A stretch of 64,000 bases of DNA, taken from a bacterium. GTDB lineage: Bacteria > Bdellovibrionota_C > UBA2361 > RFPC01. The notes beneath the pieces were generated by a model that was not told the DNA's origin, did not search any database, and was given only the letters and a program-made list of their open reading frames with translations. The DNA is taken from positions 1 through 64,000 of the forward strand of contig JAUIIO010000011.1 of the NCBI GenBank assembly GCA_030431715.1. The letters are read 5' to 3'. This document shows, one piece after another, positions 1 to 7,589 of the stretch. The position numbers and the translations under genes are program-made. Numbering within the stretch: position 1 is the first letter of the stretch; each line of letters starts with the position of its first letter.

Positions 1-51
1 ATCTTACGAATTCATCACCGTCCGAGTCAGAAGAGTGCCCAGCTGGTGCAT

Positions 52-108
52 GGAGATTGCCGCGTCGTTCGACCTTATGGTCTCAGCTCCTCGCAATGAC
101 GATGGGCG
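52..108. repeat. Half copy of the GTCATTGCGAGGAGC palindromic repeat
   Basis: This stretch reads GGAGATTGCCGCGTCGTTCG, then ..TCAGCTCCTCGCAATGACG. It matches the right arm of the complete palindrome at 9036-9156 and the related one at 17254-17415. Only this arm is visible; a left arm, if there is one, lies outside the window. It sits about 20 bases upstream of the rlmB start chosen here, so an ATG inside it at 57 gives an artificially long reading frame. Confidence 0.75.
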
Positions 109-128
109 GCATCGCTGTTGAGAGTTTC

Positions 129-875
129 ATGTCAGATAAATACTACATAATAGGCCGAAACTCCGTACGTGAAGTCCTTCGGGGTGAAAGCGCGGGGCGC
201 ATTAAGAAGCTCTTTATTGCCCGACATTCAAAAGGCCTTGAAGAAGTGCGGAGCCTTGCTGCAAAGCATAAAATTTCAATCGAAGAGACTGACAAAGATC
301 GCCTCACGAGTTTAGCAGGCACTGACTCTCACCAGTCTGTTGTGCTTCATGCTTCGCCGCCTGAATCAGAACATTTTAATGATTTTCTTGACCGAGTAAA
401 AGGCGAGGAGCGTTCGCTCGTGCTCGCCTTGGATGCTGTTTTTGATCCGCAAAATTTAGGCAGCATTCTGAGATCGGCGGAGTGTTTCGGTGTAGATACT
501 GTACTCTGGTCTAAGAATCGAGGGGCAGGGATCACTCCAGTAGTTACTAAAACAAGTGTTGGGGCAAGTGAGCTTGTAAATCTCGTGCAAGTTTCTAACC
601 TCTCTCAGAGCCTTACGAAGCTCAAAGATGCCGGGTTCTGGGTTGTTGCAGCAGATGGCTCAGATAAATCAGAATCGCTCGGTACTTTTGAGTTCCCGGA
701 TAAAACTATCATCGTACTGGGCTCAGAAGGCGAAGGTGTTAGTAAGCTGCTTCTTAAGCAAGCTGACTTTCGTGTTCAAATTCCTATGGAAGGGAGCATT
801 GATTCGCTAAACGTTTCTCAAGCCGCAGCTGTGTTTCTCTTCGCTGCGAAAAAGTCTCCCGGCAACTCAAAATGA
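129..875 (+). CDS. rlmB: 23S rRNA 2'-O-methyltransferase, TrmH/RlmB family
   Basis: This is a SPOUT-class RNA 2'-O-methyltransferase, most like RlmB, which methylates guanosine 2251 of 23S rRNA. After an N-terminal substrate-binding region (IIGRNSVREVL) come the family's knotted-domain motifs: DPQNLGSILRSAECFG, VLGSEGEGVS near the cofactor loop, and IPMEGSIDSLNVSQAAAV at the C-terminus. The ATG at 129 gives the usual family start and a length of about 248 residues. The upstream in-frame ATG at 57 lies in a repeat and is rejected. The last 58 bases overlap the 3' end of the convergent gene at 818-2917. The family is certain. RlmB rather than another TrmH paralogue is likely but not proven. Confidence 0.9.
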   Translation: MSDKYYIIGRNSVREVLRGESAGRIKKLFIARHSKGLEEVRSLAAKHKISIEETDKDRLTSLAGTDSHQSVVLHASPPESEHFNDFLDRVKGEERSLVLALDAVFDPQNLGSILRSAECFGVDTVLWSKNRGAGITPVVTKTSVGASELVNLVQVSNLSQSLTKLKDAGFWVVAADGSDKSESLGTFEFPDKTIIVLGSEGEGVSKLLLKQADFRVQIPMEGSIDSLNVSQAAAVFLFAAKKSPGNSK

Positions 876-2917
876 GAGAAAAGATTTTTTGGAAGATGGT
901 CTTTGACCTCCTTCTTCACAAATTCTTGTAGCTTTTTAAGATCTTCTTTAGGAAGCAGGAGTGCTCTGTTTCCAAGTTGCTCAGCGATATGATCGATTGA
1001 GAAGTTCGTCTTGTCGTGACTGTTCTCTACGATACGGTTAAAGCGAGTGAGCTTACTCTTCATCTCATCAAGACTTGGGAGCTTTGGAGGCGCTATCTCT
1101 ATCGCATCCAGTGCGGCACTAGGTTCTGTCGTAAAGAACTGAAAGAGAGCGTCTCTTGTGTCTGGTTCCATATCGTAAGCGTATCCGTCTTCGTCTGGTG
1201 CGTCTTTATGAAGCTGCTCTAGAAGATATGCCTTAATCTTCGGGTCCGCTCCTTCGAGTCTTCTTTTTAGATCTCCCAGAGCATGGGCTGCGTGATTCGG
1301 GCTTATTGGCGTGTCACGGTAAAGATCCAGTAGGTGTCTGGCACTTGAGGCAATGCTCTTAGCCTGTTCGAACTGCTCTTTCGATATCTCAATCTCAGGT
1401 TTATTTAGTATTTTCTCCACCTGATGTTTGTCAGGAACAACCTTTCTTAGATCTTTAATCGTCTGTAGCTGCTCAGGTGTGAGGTTGCCTTCTTTGACAG
1501 CAGATTCCAGATTCTCAACATACTTGTCAAAGTATTCAGGCTTTGTTCCGGGGTGGTGGAGGTACCGTTCTGCTTGAGCTACGTAGTTCTCATACATACG
1601 CTCTTTGAAAGCCTCATCTTTTTGACGCTTAATCTCTACAAGCCCATCGCCCTTAAGAGTTTCTTCTTCTTTTGATTGCTCGTTCCCTTTAAAGAGAATC
1701 GTCATCTCGGCTTCAGAGAATCCGTATCGATTAATTGGCCCCTGATTCCATACATGTTGCTCAAGCTGTAGTCGTCCCGCCTCGTTTCCATACTCTGAGA
1801 GAGCTTCTGAAGCGATGAGGATTCCGAGTCTAGCGTTGTCGCCAGGCGTTCCACCATCGTACGTGCTAAGACCTGACTGCATAAATCTTTGTCGATGTTC
1901 TGCCGCATACTGGTTCCCAAGCATGTTTAAAAATGAGGTCATCTGATGTGGAGCGACCTTTGAGAGGTCTCCTCTTTCGATTAAAGCCTTTTCGTTCATT
2001 CGGAAGTCGAAGCTTTCCATTTTAGGGATGTTGTCGACTCGAAGAACTTCATGATCCATTGTAAGGCCTAAGGAGTGCATGACTTCAGCCCGTTTTGAGG
2101 GGACGCCTTCTCTTCCTTGGATATTAACAAGATTTGAGTATCTGCTAATAGCATCCTGTGGGAGAGCATCGCCTCTTCGCAGTGCTTTACCGGTAGTTTG
2201 TATGAAATCTTTTGTAGCCTGCTCTTTTGCTTCAGCGATGGCTATCTTTTCTTGTTCGATGTCATATTCTTTTCTGTTTTCTCTAGCATTATCGCTTTGC
2301 GCTTCAAAGCTTGCTACTACTTTGGGATCTTGTACTGCGCTTCTGTAGTACCCGCTCTTACCTCCTGATCCGGTTGTAAGGTCTGCTCCTGCTTTCGCTC
2401 CAGGAAAATGTTTCGCACGTTTGCCTTCTCTAAGCTCTTGAATGTCTTTTATGTGTGAAGGAACAAACGCATCTCTTGTCTTTTGATCGATCTGCCAGTG
2501 TCCGGTTTCTTGGAGGTCGCGAAGCCAGTTTTCCTGTGCTCTCTTAGCCTCTGTGACTCTATCAGTTCGCAGGTAGTCTTCACCGACATGTTGATAGGTG
2601 AGGTCTTCATCTACGTTTCCATTTTTGAACTTATCTATAAATTCTTGTTTTCTACTTTCAGGAAGCTGTGAATAGTACTTTCTAACCGTTGGGCTGACCA
2701 TCCATGAAGTGTCCCGGTAATCTTGTGTGCCCCGTTGGTTATATTCAGGTTCTGGAGCCGCATTATGCTCCATGGTTTTTGAGACGTCAGCTGGATTACC
2801 GCGCCCGATCTCCTTAGTCTCCAAAGTGGTCTTATCGCGCTTAATAGGGCTGTCAGACTTTTGTTGTGGCTCTGTTTCCCGTTCACTTAGTGGGACGATA
2901 TCTGCTTTGCCGGCCAT
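818..2917 (-). CDS. Large soluble hypothetical protein, 699 residues
   Basis: I do not recognise this protein. It has no signal peptide and no membrane segment. The first 75 or so residues are polar and look disordered. The rest is charged, Lys/Glu-rich and probably mostly helical, with only scattered aromatic residues and no repeat unit I can define. AGGAGT stands at a good distance upstream of the ATG at 2917. It is transcribed away from scpA, and its 3' end runs 58 bases into the convergent rlmB gene, so its last 19 codons are antisense to the RlmB C-terminus. A large cytosolic protein with a disordered N-terminus in a genome that carries a T3SS could be a secreted substrate, but that is a guess. 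The length and good start make a real gene likely. Confidence 0.7.
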   Translation of the reverse strand: MAGKADIVPLSERETEPQQKSDSPIKRDKTTLETKEIGRGNPADVSKTMEHNAAPEPEYNQRGTQDYRDTSWMVSPTVRKYYSQLPESRKQEFIDKFKNGNVDEDLTYQHVGEDYLRTDRVTEAKRAQENWLRDLQETGHWQIDQKTRDAFVPSHIKDIQELREGKRAKHFPGAKAGADLTTGSGGKSGYYRSAVQDPKVVASFEAQSDNARENRKEYDIEQEKIAIAEAKEQATKDFIQTTGKALRRGDALPQDAISRYSNLVNIQGREGVPSKRAEVMHSLGLTMDHEVLRVDNIPKMESFDFRMNEKALIERGDLSKVAPHQMTSFLNMLGNQYAAEHRQRFMQSGLSTYDGGTPGDNARLGILIASEALSEYGNEAGRLQLEQHVWNQGPINRYGFSEAEMTILFKGNEQSKEEETLKGDGLVEIKRQKDEAFKERMYENYVAQAERYLHHPGTKPEYFDKYVENLESAVKEGNLTPEQLQTIKDLRKVVPDKHQVEKILNKPEIEISKEQFEQAKSIASSARHLLDLYRDTPISPNHAAHALGDLKRRLEGADPKIKAYLLEQLHKDAPDEDGYAYDMEPDTRDALFQFFTTEPSAALDAIEIAPPKLPSLDEMKSKLTRFNRIVENSHDKTNFSIDHIAEQLGNRALLLPKEDLKKLQEFVKKEVKDHLPKNLFSHFELPGDFFAAKRNTAAA

Positions 2918-3190
2918 ACTATTACTCCTCTGGACTGTGGCTGTGAAATTTGGCCCGGTTTGTCGGGTTTATACAAAATCTTCAGATCTGTTATGGGTGC
3001 CTGACAGGCAGGTGTCACATAGGAGAGCTGATAAAAAATTCGAATAATCAGGGCCTTAGGAGAGCGGACTCTAAAGTATCTTTAGCCAGCTCTCTCTGGT
3101 ATACCATTTATAGAATAAGAGAATGGACTTCTACGCCAGCTTAAAGTAACTTAAACTTCTGTACGTCAAAACACATTAAAGAACGGTATT

Positions 3191-4054
3191 TTGGAAAACA
3201 CTGAAGAATATCAACATTTTTTTCAAGTTGAGCTGGACCTCTTTAAGGGGCCGATTGACCTATTACTCCACCTCGTAAAACAGAATGAGCTTGAGATTGA
3301 GAAAGTATCCCTTGCTCAGGTCGCAGATCAGTATCTCGCCTGTCTTGATAATATGGGAGAGATTGATCTTGAGGTGGCTGGTGAGTATCTGGTTATCGCT
3401 GCAACGCTTCTCTCTGTGAAATCAAGCATACTTCTTAATGAGCCAGTTGAGCTTGTAGAGGATGAAGAGGGGAACCTTATTGATCCTCACGAGGAACTCC
3501 TGCAAAAACTTCGCGAGGCCGCTGTCTATAAGGAAGGCGCGTCAATGCTTGGGGAGCGTGATATCTACGAGATCGATGTGTTCTCAGCAAAGTCTCAGCT
3601 CCGATCGTTTCCAACTCCTGATGCTCCATTTAAAGATCACGACCCGTATCTTCTTGGAAAGGCGTTTCACAAGATTCTTAAGAAGCTCGAAGAGGGCGGC
3701 CAGCAGACTTACAACATCACGCTTGAGAGTGTTTCGATTGTGCAAACAATGATGCACGTGCTCGATAAGCTTAAAGAGGCCAATGGGCCAGTAGAATTCC
3801 ATAAGCTTATCCCAGACCTTCAAAGCCGTGGCGCGATTATTGGAACTTTTGTCGCACTCCTTGAACTCTGTAAGCGACAGGCGATCTCTGTCCGTCAGGA
3901 TGAGAGTTTTGAAGATATTTTGATTGTTCCTGCTTCTGAGGAGACGACGGTAGATATTTTAAGTTCTGAATTTGATGAGGCTCCTGAAGCGCAAGACGGT
4001 GAGGGCGAAGAGTTTAATCAGCAGTATGTAAACGGCGACACTGTTAATGGATAG
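3191..4054 (+). CDS. scpA: Segregation and condensation protein A
   Basis: This is ScpA, the kleisin subunit that bridges the SMC heads in the Smc-ScpA-ScpB condensin. The N-terminal signature is clear: VELDLFKGPIDLLLHLVK, followed by a helical region ending LLSVKSSILL (about residues 15-85). A winged-helix C-terminal region follows around 195-250 and then an acidic tail. It starts with TTG at 3191, and no in-frame ATG fits the family N-terminus better. Its TAG stop at 4052-4054 shares its G with the GTG start of scpB, so the two are translationally coupled, as is usual for this pair. Confidence 0.93.
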   Translation: MENTEEYQHFFQVELDLFKGPIDLLLHLVKQNELEIEKVSLAQVADQYLACLDNMGEIDLEVAGEYLVIAATLLSVKSSILLNEPVELVEDEEGNLIDPHEELLQKLREAAVYKEGASMLGERDIYEIDVFSAKSQLRSFPTPDAPFKDHDPYLLGKAFHKILKKLEEGGQQTYNITLESVSIVQTMMHVLDKLKEANGPVEFHKLIPDLQSRGAIIGTFVALLELCKRQAISVRQDESFEDILIVPASEETTVDILSSEFDEAPEAQDGEGEEFNQQYVNGDTVNG

Positions 4055-4848
4055 TGGTGTTAATGGATAGTAGTATGTCGATAGAAAATGAAGCTGCAGA
4101 AGCAGTAGAAGAAGTAAGAGAGGAAGAAGCGCAAGGTGTTGAGGGCGAAGCTCAGGATGAGCAAGTTGAGGTGTACTCAACAGAGGAAGAGCTCGATCCT
4201 GAAAAGCAGCAGGGACTGATCGAAGCGCTAGTATTTGCCTTTGGTGAGCCGATTACCGTTGGCAAGCTCGCTGAGGTGAGTGGTCTTGATGCTAAGGATG
4301 TAAAGGATCATCTTGAGACCATTGAGATGAAGTTCGCGCTTGATGAGAGCGGTATGCGACTCGTGTGTATATCTGGTAAATACCAATTCCGCACCAAGGG
4401 CGAATATGGAGCGTATATTCAAAAGCTCAAGGTAAGTAAGCCAAAGCGTTTGACCCCTGCGGCTCTTGAAACGCTCGCTATCGTTGCTTACCGACAACCA
4501 ATTGTAAAAGCTGATGTCGAAATGATTCGTGGGGTAGACTGTACGCCAACTCTTAAGACCCTTCTTGATAGAGGAATCCTGCGCATTGTTGGTCATAAGG
4601 CTACGGTTGGTCAGCCAGCTCTTTACGGTACTACTGAGAAGTTTTTAAGTATATTTGGTCTTAGCTCTCTAGACGATCTCCCGAGCCTACGCGAGCTCAA
4701 GGAACTTGAAGAGGACCCCGGTGAGCCTGAGGAGTCTGAAGAGGAGGAAATGGTTGCCTCTGAGGAGTCAGATTCTTCAGAAGAGCAGGAATCACAAGAT
4801 GCACCTGTCGAGGAAGAGGAGCAGGTTACAGCTGCTGCCCCGGCTTAA
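4054..4848 (+). CDS. scpB: Segregation and condensation protein B
   Basis: ScpB dimerises and binds ScpA in the condensin complex. Two winged-helix domains are visible: about residues 50-125 (EALVFAFGEPITVGKLAEVSG) and 130-205 (TPAALETLAIVAYRQPI, then RGVDCTPTLKTLLDRG and GQPALYGTTEKFL). The N-terminal 50 residues and the C-terminal 50 are strongly acidic extensions, longer than in typical ScpB. The GTG at 4054 overlaps the scpA stop. ATGs at 4063 and 4075 are alternative starts in the same frame that would drop only a few residues. Confidence 0.93.
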   Translation: MVLMDSSMSIENEAAEAVEEVREEEAQGVEGEAQDEQVEVYSTEEELDPEKQQGLIEALVFAFGEPITVGKLAEVSGLDAKDVKDHLETIEMKFALDESGMRLVCISGKYQFRTKGEYGAYIQKLKVSKPKRLTPAALETLAIVAYRQPIVKADVEMIRGVDCTPTLKTLLDRGILRIVGHKATVGQPALYGTTEKFLSIFGLSSLDDLPSLRELKELEEDPGEPEESEEEEMVASEESDSSEEQESQDAPVEEEEQVTAAAPA

Positions 4849-4869
4849 TTTTAGCCTAGCAGCTCTACT

Positions 4870-5358
4870 TTTCTTAATCCTCCTCTTCCTCCTAATCCTC
4901 ATCCTCCTCTTGCACCTGCACCATTCCTGCATAGAGTCGATAGGATATTAACAACTGAACTCAGGATTACCTTACCTCTTTCCGCCTTTTGCTCCAAGCG
5001 GCCATCAATTAGCGAAATGATATCGCAAATAGCCGCACATTCCATGGCAGAACCTCTGGCGATAGAGTAGAACCTCCTCCGGTCTGCTCTCCCGCTTTTT
5101 CCTGTTCCTTCCGCAATGTTTAGCGGGACAGAAAAAGCTGCTCGTTTCAGTTGATCTCGCAGCACTGAATGGCCTGTAGGGAGTTCTTCTAGCAGTTGCA
5201 AAGCGAGTTCGGTGAACTCTATGGATAGCTGATAGGCTTCAAATTTTTCGTGGGTGAACATTGTTTATCCTCCATTGCAGTATTCGACTCATTGACTAGA
5301 AAGTTGTGTGTTTGGAGGAGGATGAGGTGCAGGTGCAGGAGGAGGAATAGGAGGAGCG
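4870..5358. mobile_element. Inverted-repeat element carrying a 23S-IVS-type four-helix-bundle gene
   Basis: Pyrimidine-rich left arm sequence at about 4873-4930 (CCTCCTAATCCTCATCCTCC then TTGCACCTGCACC) is the imperfect reverse complement of the right arm at about 5312-5356 (GGAGGATGAGGTGCAGGTGC then AGGAGGAGGAATAGGAGG). Between them lies one small gene (4899-5261, minus). Arm sequence recurs at 41941-42135 and 17214-17457 without a gene. In several bacteria four-helix-bundle genes of this type sit in 23S rRNA intervening sequences bounded by inverted repeats. Here the same arrangement sits between scpB and rluB. Mobility is inference; no target duplication is obvious. Confidence 0.65.
4899..5261 (-). 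CDS. Four helix bundle protein (23S rRNA-intervening-sequence type)
   Basis: This is a 120-residue protein of the S23/IVS four-helix-bundle family. Telling segments are FEAYQLSIEFTELALQLLEE, DQLKRAAFSVPLNIAEGTG and FYSIARGSAMECAAICDI. The family's molecular role is not settled. Members are encoded in rRNA intervening sequences and in repeat-associated loci. GGAGG lies about 7 bases before the ATG at 5261. The C-terminal GAGARGG tail is encoded by the left inverted repeat, so the element's arm supplies the end of the reading frame. Gene and flanking arms look like one unit inserted between scpB and rluB. Confidence 0.88.
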   Translation of the reverse strand: MFTHEKFEAYQLSIEFTELALQLLEELPTGHSVLRDQLKRAAFSVPLNIAEGTGKSGRADRRRFYSIARGSAMECAAICDIISLIDGRLEQKAERGKVILSSVVNILSTLCRNGAGARGG

Positions 5359-5430
5359 GCTCCGGAGAGTGACTAGGGTCTAATTGTGTGGTAATTTAAG
5401 TTGCTAGAGCGATCGGAATTTAAGGAACCT

Positions 5431-6147
5431 ATGCCAGTACGATTACAAAAATATTTATCTGAGTGCGGAGTTGCTTCGCGTCGTAAAGCTGAAGGGCTTA
5501 TCGAAGAGGGCAGGGTGCGTGTTAATGGTCATGTTGCAGAGCTTGGCTCTTCGATCACTCCGGGAGTTGACCGTGTAACACTCGGCAAGAAGCCCGTGCT
5601 CCCACCGGAGCGAGGCGTTGTGCTTCTTCATAAGCCGGGTGGAGTTGTCACCACAATGAGTGATCCTGGTGGTCGTCCTACTGTCGCGCATTTTCTGGGC
5701 AAGAAGGACCGGGGATACTTCCCTGTAGGACGTCTCGACTTCGAATCTACAGGGCTTGTCGTCTTAACGAATGATGGCGATCTTGCTAACCACATTATGC
5801 ACCCGAGTTATGGACTTGAGAGAGTTTACGAGGTGGTTGTAGCTGGAAACATGGATGACAAGACAGTTCGCAGACTTGAACGAGGTGTGCGCCTCTCTGA
5901 TGGAAAGGTGGCAGCTGGTATAAAGGTGTTTTCTCGAGATGAGAGCAAGTCAAAACTCAGGGTCACCATATCAGTTGGAAAGAACCGAATTGTTAGAAGA
6001 ATTATGGATCATGTACACCACCCAGTTCAAAAGCTTAAGCGTGTAGCTCACGGTCCGATAAGGCTGGGAAAACTTAGAGTAGGTGAAACCAAAAGATTGA
6101 CTGAAAGCCAGTATAAGACACTAAGAAAACAAATTCTTGGCAAATAA
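5431..6147 (+). CDS. rluB: Pseudouridine synthase, RsuA/RluB/RluE/RluF family
   Basis: This enzyme isomerises a uridine in rRNA, most likely in 23S rRNA (RluB type), although RsuA (16S) cannot be excluded. An N-terminal S4 RNA-binding domain (VRLQKYLSECGVASRRKAEG) precedes the catalytic domain, which holds the GRLDFESTGLVVLTNDG motif with the catalytic Asp, then the family's basic C-terminal motif around KNRIVRRIM. The ATG at 5431 follows AAGGAA and gives the standard MPVRLQK start. A TTG at 5401 would add ten residues with no family support. It follows scpA-scpB in many genomes, and here the inverted-repeat element has come between them. Confidence 0.9.
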   Translation: MPVRLQKYLSECGVASRRKAEGLIEEGRVRVNGHVAELGSSITPGVDRVTLGKKPVLPPERGVVLLHKPGGVVTTMSDPGGRPTVAHFLGKKDRGYFPVGRLDFESTGLVVLTNDGDLANHIMHPSYGLERVYEVVVAGNMDDKTVRRLERGVRLSDGKVAAGIKVFSRDESKSKLRVTISVGKNRIVRRIMDHVHHPVQKLKRVAHGPIRLGKLRVGETKRLTESQYKTLRKQILGK

Positions 6148-6168
6148 GAGGTTAATAGCTCCCCTAGC

Positions 6169-6198
6169 TTGACGATCCCCGCCTATCTATACTATAAA
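6169..6198 (+). promoter_or_regulatory. Sigma-70-type promoter for the initiator tRNA
   Basis: TTGACG at 6169-6174 and TATAAA at 6193-6198 are separated by 18 bases. Transcription would start near 6205, just ahead of the tRNA at 6214. The overlapping TATACT at 6188 is too close to the -35 box to be preferred. Confidence 0.6.
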
Positions 6199-6213
6199 TG
6201 CACCTCACTATGA

Positions 6214-6287
<74 letters not shown>

Positions 6288-6610
6288 GTATTTCCCGCTC
6301 GCCGCTCGGGGCCAGGGAATCCTCCCTCTCTCGCTGATCGCTTGATTCACCCTCAAGGGGGGAGGCTTCGAACCTCCTGAAACAACACAGCTTCGAATTA
6401 AAAATTACCGCAGGGAATTTTTAGAATCCTCCCCCCGCTAGTATTTCCCGCTTGTCCATTCCGGACACGTAGCTAACACTCCCTGCTCTTGCTCTTTGTC
6501 CTATTCCTGCCCCAACCTTCATTACGAGCCGCTGAGGCGTTAGCCGAACCACTGCTTGTTATTCATAGTTTTACGCGAAGGCTAGAAGCATCTAACCGCA
6601 TCTGCAAAAC
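6288..6610. other. Gene-free spacer with tRNA-like and repeat fragments
   Basis: I see no credible gene here. Besides the direct repeat at 6424 there is a further GAATCCTCCC at 6317 and a T-arm-like GGAGGCTTCGAACCTCC near 6361-6377, so the spacer looks built from repeated tRNA-end fragments. At 6490-6555 lies a degenerate copy of the repeat edge seen at 17214-17285 (CCTATTCCTGCCCCAACC followed by CATTACGAGCCGCTGAGGC). A 79-codon open frame at 6489-6728 runs across these repeats and is not believable as a gene. Confidence 0.6.
6424..6452 (+). repeat. Direct repeat, copy 2 (att-like)
   Basis: Exact second copy of the 29 bases at 6271-6299, offset by 153 bases. The upstream T-stem half is not conserved (TTTTAGAATCC instead of GGTTCGAATCC), so this is not a second tRNA gene. 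Confidence 0.8.
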
Positions 6611-6793
6611 ATTAACCGCCAAAGCCGCAAAAAACGCAAAAAAGGATCGTACTGGTATGAGTGCTATGGTGCCAGTGACCTTAAAGTCTTGTGGTTGCCC
6701 GGTCTGCTTTGAGGAATGCCTCGCGTAAGCACCACGGACAACGGGATAACATAAAATACTTTTTTTGCGTTTTTGGCGGCTTTGGCGGTTAAT
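6611..6793. repeat. MITE-like element with 33-base terminal inverted repeats
   Basis: The left end at 6611-6643 (ATTAACCGCCAAAGCCGCAA then AAAACGCAAAAAA) and the right end at 6761-6793 are reverse complements with a single mismatch. The core of about 117 bases has no convincing gene. The right end stops 8 bases before the queE start codon. Confidence 0.8.
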
Positions 6794-6801
6794 ACCCTCC
6801 T

Positions 6802-7518
6802 ATGATGAAATTGAACCTCTCAGAAATTTTTGCATCGATCCAAGGCGAAGGACCTTACGCTGGTATGCGCTCAATCTTTCTGCGCTTCTCGGGATGTAAT
6901 TTGAGATGCGAGTGGCGTTGCCAGGCGGGGGAGTTGCACAGGTGTGATACCCCTTACACTTCGTGGAATGCAGAGCAGAATATGGTTCCCCTTGATGAGA
7001 TCGTCTCAAAGATTCGAGAGCTCTCATCATCGACTGGCATTACCGATATTGTTATCACCGGCGGTGAACCAACGCTTCAAAATAACCTTGATGTATTGTG
7101 CCAACAACTCAAGAGCTTTGGATATACGTTGCACATAGAAACCAATGGAACCAGAGCAGTTCCTGATGAGATCGATGTGATCGTCTGTAGCCCCAAATTG
7201 CGGTGCAGCACCCCTTTGGACAAAAAGCTTGCGGTCTATCATGAAGACAATAGAGGACTTCATCCTTCGCTTTCAGGATCAGACAAAAGACTCTACCTAA
7301 AATTTGTCCTAGCGTTTGAAACAGACCTAGATGAAGTATTAACACTTCAAAGATCACTTAAGTGCCCTGATGAAAGAACCTATTTTATGCCAGAAGCGCT
7401 CAGATCCGAAGATATTGTTAGAAATAGCACAAGAGTTTGGGAGCTTGCTCAGGAGCACGGCGTGAAGTTTTCAAGTAGACTGCACGTGCTCACGTGGAAC
7501 GGAGAAAGAGGACGTTAG
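6802..7518 (+). CDS. queE: 7-carboxy-7-deazaguanine synthase (radical SAM)
   Basis: QueE catalyses the radical-SAM ring contraction of 6-carboxytetrahydropterin to 7-carboxy-7-deazaguanine in queuosine/7-deazapurine biosynthesis. The N-terminus (LSEIFASIQGEGPYAGM) and CDTPYTSW are diagnostic, and GGEPTLQ is the SAM-binding glycine motif. The cluster motif is unusual: Cys32, Cys36, Cys40 and Cys48 replace the simple CX3CX2C, with a short insertion (RCQAGELHR) before CDT. The ATG at 6802 (or 6805) lies 8 bases after the end of an inverted-repeat element, and no Shine-Dalgarno sequence is visible. No other queuosine gene lies nearby. Confidence 0.88.
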   Translation: MMKLNLSEIFASIQGEGPYAGMRSIFLRFSGCNLRCEWRCQAGELHRCDTPYTSWNAEQNMVPLDEIVSKIRELSSSTGITDIVITGGEPTLQNNLDVLCQQLKSFGYTLHIETNGTRAVPDEIDVIVCSPKLRCSTPLDKKLAVYHEDNRGLHPSLSGSDKRLYLKFVLAFETDLDEVLTLQRSLKCPDERTYFMPEALRSEDIVRNSTRVWELAQEHGVKFSSRLHVLTWNGERGR

Positions 7519-7554
7519 GATTAACGTTTTTTGTGTGGCACCGGGGTTAATCCT
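7517..7554. terminator. Possible hairpin after queE
   Basis: AGGATTAAC (7517-7525) pairs with GTTAATCCT (7546-7554) across a 20-base loop that contains TTTTTT. There is no T-run after the stem, so termination is uncertain. Confidence 0.3.
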
Positions 7555-7589
7555 CTGCAAGAATAAGCTGTACGAAAAGGGAGTGTGCA

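Noticed and set aside
57-128. Upstream ATG for rlmB
   Set aside because: It lies in a dispersed repeat. The ATG at 129 matches the family start.
6424-6452. Second tRNA gene at the repeat copy
   Set aside because: Only the 3' end is duplicated. The anticodon and D arms are missing.
6489-6728. 79-codon open frame on the plus strand
   Set aside because: It runs through repeat fragments and the arm of the MITE-like element, with no domain and no ribosome site.
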